Origin: Euryarchaeota archaeon UBA256
GTDB lineage: Archaea > Thermoplasmatota > Poseidoniia > Poseidoniales > Poseidoniaceae
Direction: 5' to 3'
DNA length: 59,350 bases
NCBI GenBank assembly: GCA_002494645.1
Contig: DACE01000041.1
Coordinates: forward strand, 69,285 to 128,634
Below are positions 18,901 through 25,218 of this stretch, piece by piece. Position numbers and translations under genes: made by a program. The stretch's first letter is position 1; each line of letters begins with the position of its first letter. The notes below the pieces were generated by a model, which was not told where the DNA came from, did not search any database, and worked only from the letters and a program-made list of their open reading frames with translations.

Positions 18901-21900
18901 ATCTACAACGAGAACAGTTGTTCGACGAAGATTTTCAATAACAACGCCTACTGGTTCGGCCACCCATGTGACACATCAACCAACGGTTACGACGATGCTT
19001 GGGCCAATGAAACGTTGGTCATCCCAGATATTGACTTGACCTCAATGGCAGGAGATTTCGTTTCGCTGAACTTCGAGTACTACGCAGATACCTTCTACAC
19101 TACCGACCAAGACGGGAATATCGACCCCAGTGACTACGCTGTGATGACCCTTGACTGGCTCAAAGACGGAGCGAACTACACCGGTCTGGTCTACGCTCAA
19201 TGGAACGACTACAACGAAGACGGGACTTGTCAAAACGACGATGACGGCAACGGCATCGTCAACGCAACAGAGTCCATTGACCAAACGGAATTGGATTTCA
19301 TCGGTGACGCATCGAATTCAGAAGGAACATCAAATTACAACGTCTTCTTCAACAGTGACGATCTTGTTAAGACGACCAGCCTTGACCTGACTCACTTGTA
19401 CATCCAGAACCGTTCTTCATCCGATAGCAGTCAGTGGAGAACGGAGTGCATGTCGCTTCAAGGCTCGACAGTGGACGTTAACTTTGAATTCCAATCCGAT
19501 GATGATGGACGAAATGGTATCAATGACGGTTTCAAGGGCGTTGGTATCAACAACATTTCCCTTCAGGAATACACCTTCGTTCAAGACGCTGTTTACTCCG
19601 ACTCACGCACCAATGTGGATGCTGAGGAGGCTGCAACCAGCACCATTGCGGCCCACGAATTCCAATCGGGAGTTTATCGTTTGGATATCAAGACCGTCTT
19701 TGACAACACCACCATGGGCAAGCCTTGGTACAACGACAATGAAATCTCAACCGCCAACAACATCGAGCGTGTGATTTTCAACGTTGAATCCGTTGACATT
19801 TCCATTGGTAAACCTGACACATTGACGTGCCACAGCGACCAAACATTACCCTGTGTCCTTCCGATTGATGGCGCTTTGACCCATTCATGGGAGTTCCAGG
19901 CCACCAATGGTGTTCTGGCAGGCGACTATGTGTTCTACATGGAAGTCACTGACATGGCTGACGGCAGCCAGGCTCACATTGTGAGTTCAGGACCTGCTGT
20001 TACTTTGGAGAACCAAGAGAAGACGGATGTTTCCTTCACACCTTGGAATGGATGGCAAGACGGCCATACGTACAACATCAGTTTCTATGGCCAACTTTCA
20101 GACGGAAGCGAAACCGGTAACGTTCGGTTCTTCCACGCTACATTTGCGAACCAAGTTGACATCGCCATCCTTTCGGACACATCGTCTCGAACGACGGCAA
20201 TCAAGCAAGATTTGGCCATTCTCAACATGAGCTACACCCAATTTGAGATCAATGACTGGAGCACCTACTTTGACGCAGGATGGTTCACTCACTACGACAA
20301 GATCATTCTACCTTGGCAAGAAGTCTTGGTTGCGAAAGACACCCAATTCGGTGGCGATGGCTATTACCAATACCTCGGAGAGCCTGCACGTCGTACGGTG
20401 CTTGAGAACTTCATGTCTGCCGGTGGAACCGTCCAAGCCCACTTGGGTCCACTAGGAAGTCAGATTTACGGTCTTGACCAAGGTCTTGCAGGTCGTCTAC
20501 CATTCGGTCTGGACATTCAAAGCCGTGACACTGCAGAAACACAGGTCACCTACTCCACCATGGACCTCGCTGACCCCTACCATCCGGTCATGGACAACAT
20601 TGACGTGAACGCCTTCCAAGGATTCGACGCTAACTCAGGCGTAGCACAAGCCGTGCTCAACACGAAGTCCGTGAGCACCAACAACGTCCCGGGTACTTGC
20701 GATGGTTACATGGAAGAAGGCGGATACTTCCAGCGATTGATTCGTTCAACCGAGGATATTCAAGACACCGTACTCGGCGTTTGCAGTTACTACTCTGGTG
20801 GACTCATCGTGTCTACTATTGACGTCGCTACCCACTCCGAGCGTGCAGACAGTTCCACCTTCCCGATGTTGGGTAACCTCCTGTCCTACCAAGTTACACC
20901 CTATCCAAACGGATTCGGCACGCTTGGTAACGGTCTCGATTTGACCATCAACGGAGATGTTCCAGGTATCGATCCGAGCACAGGAAAATACGCTCTGCGC
21001 TACATGAAGAGCGATGCTACGCTCAACTTTGGCTTCACCACCGATACCACCGAGACCATGATCACCGATTGGGTCATTGACGGACCCACCAACTGGGACG
21101 GCAGTACCTTGGCTACAGGTGTCCTTGGAGAAAGCAGCGAGACTGCACCGTCCATGACCTTCTGTAAGGCTGACCTCGCTTCTCAGACAGGTTGCGCACA
21201 AGGCGAACAGTGGCACATTACTCTGATGCTTCACGACGCTCATGGCCACGCTCGAACCATCGATGTCGTCGTTGAAACAAACGATGTTTACGCTGATGAA
21301 TTCCGACCTGAAGCTGACGCTGTGGTTGACATCCGAACTGATTACCAAGACAACGTTGAGTTCATTGGAACCAAGACCGTATCCAATACGGAATGGGACA
21401 TTCATCGCATCATCCTTGAAGGAGAAGGCGATGACGCAGAACTTGTAATTCACTTTGACGCCAGCAATTCATCTGACGCAGATTCGTTGGAAGGCAATGG
21501 CATTGAGACCTACGAATGGAAGGTCCTCTTCGATGCCCCGTACGGTGATGATTCCTTCGACCTTGATGGACATACCTTCACCCAAACTGCTGCGAGCAAC
21601 GGCCAATGGTCGTACAAGTTCAAAAACGTCACAGTGGATTCCACAGGAACAACAGAGAATCAAATTCGTATCGAACTCGTCGTCTACGACAGTGCAGGTA
21701 AGTTCTCAGAAAAGCACCGAATGTACTTCGTTATCGTTCCGGAAGGTTTCGGCGATGAAGAGCCAGCGATTCAATGGGATAACGTCCAGTTGAACAATTC
21801 CAAATTTGATGCTGAAACACTAACCATCTCTGGAACCGTTCTCTCTGGCGCTGAAACCAGCGAAGTCTATGTTGAAGCAGCCTTTTCTGAAGATGATTTC

Positions 21901-22713
21901 GGTGCTTCTTCAATCATGAAGTACAACATGAGCGAATTGGGCCTCTGGGGCAAGAGCGACGCAATGGGTGACAACGACCGATTTGAGATTACCCTCAACG
22001 TTGACAGTCTCTACAGCAACGTCTCACAATCACAACGCGTGTTCATCAAGTATTACGAAGGTGATTACCCTAACGAACGCTGGGTAACGATCAAGTGGAT
22101 TGAAATCAACCTCCCAGCTTGTCCAGGTATTGAAGCAGACCCAGAGGCGGAAGCAGCTGGCGGGGAGTTCATCCTCGACGCTAACGGTGACTGTCAGTGG
22201 AGTGGCGCTTGGTCCTACGACCCAACAACCGGTCAGTGGACTGATAACACCAACCCAACCGATGACACTCAAGGCGATTCAGATGGAATTGACTCAACAA
22301 TGCTGATCATCGGTATCGTCATTCTCGCCCTCATCATAGGTGCTACCCTCATGTTCATGCGTGGTGGCTCGAATACCCAAGACGAATTTAGCGGAATGGA
22401 CAATGCCTTTGGTGCCGACGCTTTGGACCCTACCGAACAATATGTCCAGCAATTGATCGCTCAAGGCTATCCTGAAGAAACTGCGAGAGCCTTTGCCCAG
22501 CAATACGTTGGTGCTGCTGCTGCTCAGCCTGCTGCAGCCCAACCAGCCGCTGCTGCCGAGCCTGTTGCGGCCGCTCAACCGGCAGCCGCTGCATTCGACC
22601 AGGCGATTTACGAGCAATACTACCAGCAATTTGTTGGGCAAGGTTACGATGCGGCTACAGCCGCAGCGTATGCGCAGCAGTATGCAATACAGTATGCGCA
22701 ATCCCAGCAGTAG
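16000..22713 (+). CDS. Giant surface protein, FG-GAP/VCBS repeats and repeated cytoplasmic tail
   Basis: A 2237-residue protein with a signal peptide (hydrophobic segment about residues 17-33). Several FG-GAP/VCBS-type calcium loops follow within the first 480 residues, such as GDFNCDGHNDLAV, GDADQDGNDDIYV and SDLNGDGEPDFV. Next come a CARDB-like beta domain (about 495-545), further Asn/Asp/Thr-rich beta domains with paired cysteines, a Rossmann-like GATase1/ThuA-like domain (near 20157-20700) and a PKD-like domain (near 21300-21740). One transmembrane helix lies at about 22300-22360. The cytoplasmic tail holds two copies of a Gln/Tyr-rich helical motif joined by an Ala/Pro linker. Composition fits an exported adhesion or matrix protein facing the outside. 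ATG 16000 is chosen over GTG 15997. The substrate or partner is unknown. Confidence 0.85.
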   Translation: MSMQSQTDLSKARIRSIFLTTIMLLSTTVALAATSSASVARTYTTNRDPSDIAIGDFNCDGHNDLAVATDGTHSMTILWNDGNGDFSERQDIWVAGNQSRNADWDEFANVEFVEVGEFTGDNAPDIVIYQKNNPFKTDDSGAPAGEPGNVTIIENGGCNNKDFSIGERFTHFWVWDLAVGDADQDGNDDIYVLDLLSDITSQRVVTYRSPITSSTNGFVTALGSSQQNTYRSIEVGDWGDTNPSFGCQAAPSTTDDDIFLLRSEGLDYSTGQVTNPGNDDNISIIEYDCISQNYPASYSYGTNQANTAIINMAAVTTEDFSIADIGGNGYIDTIAIMDGGVENVTFREATAQGTFGNSQSAYFGPYISWTIAVSDLNGDGEPDFVNPTIAYQQNTTDSAGGSTSNFWLNYPTTVQVTLSDGNGGHVSPLSYDAGRRPSAVAIGQLQGASTSAPDLVVGHTDYAFGGWRDNFGWQGQYDTLTIVEMDNTDLAVTDLDISPTDRFFGVVGEGTRTINVTVTNTGMDTLNGQTADLDVELKIVDEANSTNNTVYSNDWDSPEVKTGCGSGCSWTYEEYIDGATNWHLETNHSTGATGSGNNDDNVSANYLNPTDFMWAGDMKTNASGDTWSGYGKNWDDAMVLNDVDLTGADRAFMSVELFRHLGLGALGNSDGTGFIVGDVWDDLAIVEVGSDESGWNLIGCPQLAAIQGACASGASIWGGFDNDRMFKINAWGAAPENIVYYGLYSPGTYYGWDNFTEEDLGVFDLSPWADETVDIRFRFRTGFQGSTADDNESRWSGRDGFAVDNLSIWKQNTAFLPNSQIQSTTIGPLSNLQPGQEYTTSIQADVLNDTTYRISATLSSNTWDEQPINDDAIGYVTPFNLYDPTVESIEYFKPGGLYAEGIFDIGVTTNNFGNTPVDFGIEATVYSATPSDVYCGTPSAVCAESFEGGSQGYRYSEKTDGLQPKGAIYNENSCSTKIFNNNAYWFGHPCDTSTNGYDDAWANETLVIPDIDLTSMAGDFVSLNFEYYADTFYTTDQDGNIDPSDYAVMTLDWLKDGANYTGLVYAQWNDYNEDGTCQNDDDGNGIVNATESIDQTELDFIGDASNSEGTSNYNVFFNSDDLVKTTSLDLTHLYIQNRSSSDSSQWRTECMSLQGSTVDVNFEFQSDDDGRNGINDGFKGVGINNISLQEYTFVQDAVYSDSRTNVDAEEAATSTIAAHEFQSGVYRLDIKTVFDNTTMGKPWYNDNEISTANNIERVIFNVESVDISIGKPDTLTCHSDQTLPCVLPIDGALTHSWEFQATNGVLAGDYVFYMEVTDMADGSQAHIVSSGPAVTLENQEKTDVSFTPWNGWQDGHTYNISFYGQLSDGSETGNVRFFHATFANQVDIAILSDTSSRTTAIKQDLAILNMSYTQFEINDWSTYFDAGWFTHYDKIILPWQEVLVAKDTQFGGDGYYQYLGEPARRTVLENFMSAGGTVQAHLGPLGSQIYGLDQGLAGRLPFGLDIQSRDTAETQVTYSTMDLADPYHPVMDNIDVNAFQGFDANSGVAQAVLNTKSVSTNNVPGTCDGYMEEGGYFQRLIRSTEDIQDTVLGVCSYYSGGLIVSTIDVATHSERADSSTFPMLGNLLSYQVTPYPNGFGTLGNGLDLTINGDVPGIDPSTGKYALRYMKSDATLNFGFTTDTTETMITDWVIDGPTNWDGSTLATGVLGESSETAPSMTFCKADLASQTGCAQGEQWHITLMLHDAHGHARTIDVVVETNDVYADEFRPEADAVVDIRTDYQDNVEFIGTKTVSNTEWDIHRIILEGEGDDAELVIHFDASNSSDADSLEGNGIETYEWKVLFDAPYGDDSFDLDGHTFTQTAASNGQWSYKFKNVTVDSTGTTENQIRIELVVYDSAGKFSEKHRMYFVIVPEGFGDEEPAIQWDNVQLNNSKFDAETLTISGTVLSGAETSEVYVEAAFSEDDFGASSIMKYNMSELGLWGKSDAMGDNDRFEITLNVDSLYSNVSQSQRVFIKYYEGDYPNERWVTIKWIEINLPACPGIEADPEAEAAGGEFILDANGDCQWSGAWSYDPTTGQWTDNTNPTDDTQGDSDGIDSTMLIIGIVILALIIGATLMFMRGGSNTQDEFSGMDNAFGADALDPTEQYVQQLIAQGYPEETARAFAQQYVGAAAAQPAAAQPAAAAEPVAAAQPAAAAFDQAIYEQYYQQFVGQGYDAATAAAYAQQYAIQYAQSQQ

Positions 22714-23005
22714 CCCTCGTAGGTCTTGATTGACGAGGTATCGGTGGCGCAAGCGCCGATACGCTTCTCCATCGTCCTCTTCGCGATACGCTGAGTTGAG
22801 ACAAAGTGCCCTTTTCGAGAGTCGATGTCAAGCCTCGCCGCATAAGGTCCTCAACATGTTGATTGAGTCAGGGCTCACGCCTGCGAGTGCTTCATGCATG
22901 GATGTCAAGAAAACCTCTGCTCAAAGTAGTTGGATGGCATGTTGTTCACTGGACCTTAGCGATGAATGTATCGCTTCCAGCATGAATTGCACCAGAGGCT
23001 CGTGT
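22714..23005. other. Intergenic stretch with hairpins and a decayed minus-strand frame
   Basis: These 292 bases hold two strong hairpins at the left (described separately) and, on the minus strand between 22983 and 22828, a short frame with an internal TGA (see findings). A plus-strand frame starting at 22730 runs into the antisense of the TPR-like gene and has no good start context, so I do not call it. No tRNA or other structured RNA was recognised. Confidence 0.5.
22715..22762 (+). terminator. Pair of hairpins after the giant surface-protein gene
   Basis: Two bases after the stop codon, CCTCGT (22715-22720) pairs with ACGAGG (22733-22738). The next hairpin joins GTATC (22738-22742) and GGCGC (22746-22750) to GCGCC (22753-22757) and GATAC (22758-22762) around a two-base AA tip with a three-base bulge. 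A structured mRNA 3' end is likely. There is no long T-run, so archaeal termination here is only suggested. Confidence 0.4.
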
Positions 23006-24037
23006 TCATTCTTCCTCGTATGCCTCAAGCGTTTCAGACCAAGGGGTTGTTATCGCATCTTCATCGATGTGAGCCTCGAAATCCGGTAAGATCAATCTCC
23101 AATTCTTTGGAAGTCCAGTTCCCTTTTCGATGACTTTCAGCGTTCGCTCCTGCCAAGCCTGGGGTTTACGTTGCATGATGTAGACATAGAGAACAGACGT
23201 TCGCATGTCTTCAGGAATTACAGTGTAGCCAGTTGCTGCTTCAAAATTCATGGCTCGAAGGAGATTAAAGGCCGGTCGGTTGATAATCTGAAACCATCGT
23301 TTTGCGTTGCGAATACCGAGAAGAACGATGAACATAATGGCTACGGTATTCAAACAAAATGGACCCCAACCCCCTGATGCAAATTGGGATGAAAAGTAAA
23401 TCACGAGAAGCAGGACTGGAACCGTCGTGATAAGGAAGATAAAATTCTCTGACATCGGTGGCTTGCCCATTTTCTGTCCGATTGCATGCCAACCGTCGTG
23501 GTGCTTCTCATAGGGTTTGAAGATGTCTTTTTCTTGCTGTGTTGCAGCAGCCCGAACAAGTTGCAACAGCGAATTGATCTTACGAAATTGTGTCATGCCC
23601 ACATCCATGTTTTCATCAAGAATCGACTGCAGTCGCTCCTGAGCCTTGCTGTATTCACCCATATCTGCGAGAATTGAAGCCATCTCAACAATTGGAGTGA
23701 CTTCATCTGGAGCATGTGCTCGACAATCCTGCCACCAGTGCAGGGCGTCATGAAGCATGCCCAGTTCATCAGCAAGAATTCGACCACCACGGACCCACAT
23801 GTCCATTCGGGTCGGTTCAAGGGCGAGAATACGCCTCATTCCAGCGAGTGCTTGAGCCGCTTCGATCATTGAGGGTGGTTGGCCCATCGCAGGCATGCAA
23901 GCGTCGACATAAACGCCCCATGCCTCAAGATGCTCTGGGTCCGAGTCAGTTGCCTTTTTTGCTTCCACCTTCGCATCTTCACGCCGTCCATCATCGAGAG
24001 CTTCGATGGCGTTTAGATAATGCGTTTCAGCACTCAA
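23006..24037 (-). CDS. TPR-like membrane protein of unknown function
   Basis: A 343-residue protein. Residues 1-155 form about four helical pairs with TPR-like residues (EAKKATDSDPEHLEAWG, RILALEPTRMDMWVRGG, ILADMGEYSKAQERL). After a linker, two transmembrane helices lie around residues 200-220 and 228-243, and a 100-residue C-terminal domain ends in an acidic tail. The start is a TTG at 24037 preceded by GAGGCG; no ATG occurs before residue 48, so this start is the least certain part. It lies 13 bases after the Gar1/RGG gene and closes the five-gene minus-strand unit. The TPR part suggests a scaffold for protein contacts at the membrane. Confidence 0.72.
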   Translation of the reverse strand: MSAETHYLNAIEALDDGRREDAKVEAKKATDSDPEHLEAWGVYVDACMPAMGQPPSMIEAAQALAGMRRILALEPTRMDMWVRGGRILADELGMLHDALHWWQDCRAHAPDEVTPIVEMASILADMGEYSKAQERLQSILDENMDVGMTQFRKINSLLQLVRAAATQQEKDIFKPYEKHHDGWHAIGQKMGKPPMSENFIFLITTVPVLLLVIYFSSQFASGGWGPFCLNTVAIMFIVLLGIRNAKRWFQIINRPAFNLLRAMNFEAATGYTVIPEDMRTSVLYVYIMQRKPQAWQERTLKVIEKGTGLPKNWRLILPDFEAHIDEDAITTPWSETLEAYEEE

Positions 24038-24050
24038 CTAAATCGCCTCT

Positions 24051-25169
24051 TCAGTCCTCGTCTTGGCGTTCAAACTTACGCGGGAACAAGTCACGTGGTG
24101 GACGGTTATGTGCATGACCAGACCGCTTTCCTTTGGCCTTACGGTAATCGCTTCCGCCGCGTTGACCACTGCGTCGGTCTCCACCGCTACGAGCATTATC
24201 TCGGCCTCCACCACCTCGGTCTGAAGAGCCACGGTCTCGGTAGCCTCCGCCACCGTCACGGCCTCCGCCACCTCGGTCCGAAGAGCCACGGTCTCGGTAA
24301 CCTCCGCCACCGCCACGACCACTGCCGCCTCGGTCTGAAGATCCCCGGTCACGGTAGCCTCCGCCACCGCCACGGCCTCCGCCGCCTCGGTCTGAAGATC
24401 CACGGTCACGGTAGCCTCCGCCACCGCCACGGCCTCCGCCACCTCGGTCCGAAGATCCACGGTCTCGGTAGCCTCCGCCACGGCCGCCACCTCGTCCGCC
24501 GCCACCGCCTCCGGGGCGTGGGGCTTCACATCGGTTGCACTCCTGACGGAATGAAAAATTAGAATTCTTGCATTCAGGGCAGGTCCAATCGTTATCGTTG
24601 AAGGTTTCACGCCCACCGCCCTGCTGACGGTCTCGGCGTTGGAAATTGTCTCGACGACCTTGACGTTGCCCGCCTCCGCCACCTGGGCGAGGCTCTTCGC
24701 AACGGTTGCATACCTGCCGTCGGGCGAAATTTGAATTGTTACACTTGGGGCAATCCCAGTCGTTATCACCGTGATTGTCTGAAAACTGACGTCGTTGTCC
24801 CCCTCTGTCTTGTCGGGAGAATGAACCACGATCGCGCCCTGAGTCGTTCCGATCGCCGCGATTGTTGCCTCTTCGGTCGTCACGGCGTGGTGAATCGCTT
24901 CGGTCGTTTGACCGCTCTCGGTCGGGACGAGGCTTCTTGGCTCGGATACCCACTTGTGCTCCCATGATAGTATCAAGGTCGAGTTTACGGTCAACATGGC
25001 CGATGTGGGCGAGTGGATGGGCCGTATTTCCAATGACGCCATCGACCTTTCCGATGTATGTGCCATCCTCCGCTAAAATCACAATTGCATTGAGGGCAGG
25101 TGATGAGCCATCAAAATGAACGAGTAGGCCACCTTCGTGGCTTCGTGCCTCTACAGTGCCCGTAAACAT
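24051..25169 (-). CDS. Gar1-like domain, two RanBP2 zinc fingers, RGG repeats
   Basis: A 372-residue RNA-binding-type protein. Residues 1-77 match the Gar1/Naf1 beta-barrel: a first strand MFTGTVEAR, then GTYIGKVDGVIGN and HPLAHI, corresponding to the IGKV.D.FGPV..PY pattern of H/ACA RNP proteins. An Arg/Asp/Ser-rich linker follows. Two RanBP2-type zinc fingers come next with exact W-x-C-x2-C-x3-N-x6-C-x2-C spacing: W138, C140, C143, N147, C154, C157 and W195, C197, C200, N204, C211, C214. RGG/YRDRG tandem repeats fill about 220-325, before a basic tail. ATG 25169 is chosen over an in-frame TTG at 25247 that would overlap the upstream gene. It is the fourth gene of a five-gene unit. RNA binding is well supported by motifs; the guide-RNA role is inference. 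Confidence 0.85.
   Translation of the reverse strand: MFTGTVEARSHEGGLLVHFDGSSPALNAIVILAEDGTYIGKVDGVIGNTAHPLAHIGHVDRKLDLDTIMGAQVGIRAKKPRPDRERSNDRSDSPRRDDRRGNNRGDRNDSGRDRGSFSRQDRGGQRRQFSDNHGDNDWDCPKCNNSNFARRQVCNRCEEPRPGGGGGQRQGRRDNFQRRDRQQGGGRETFNDNDWTCPECKNSNFSFRQECNRCEAPRPGGGGGGRGGGRGGGYRDRGSSDRGGGGRGGGGGYRDRGSSDRGGGGRGGGGGYRDRGSSDRGGSGRGGGGGYRDRGSSDRGGGGRDGGGGYRDRGSSDRGGGGRDNARSGGDRRSGQRGGSDYRKAKGKRSGHAHNRPPRDLFPRKFERQDED
24205..24495 (-). repeat. 57-bp tandem repeats coding for the RGG region
   Basis: Five in-frame copies of a 57-bp unit encode a 19-residue repeat with the core YRDRGSSDRGG followed by GGRGGGG. Adjacent copies differ at a few third positions and in Gly/Ser or Gly/Asp swaps, so they are related but not identical. 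The repeat is GC-rich and opens long spurious frames on the other strand. Confidence 0.85.
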
Positions 25170-25218
25170 ACGTATCCCTAATTTCGCCCCGCGAGCGCTG
25201 CCTTTTGGTTGTGTCGGT

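Noticed and set aside
22730..23089. 119-codon plus-strand frame after the giant surface gene
   Set aside because: It contains the hairpins, is rich in Arg and Ser, and its second half is antisense to the TPR-like gene, so it looks like a shadow.
24205..24495. Tandem repeats taken as a CRISPR array
   Set aside because: Units abut without spacers and code for RGG peptide in frame.
24038..25066. Long frames in other phases across the RGG-repeat region, on both strands
   Set aside because: They exist because the GC-rich repeats lack stops in several phases; only the frame with zinc fingers and Gar1-like start has a sensible protein.
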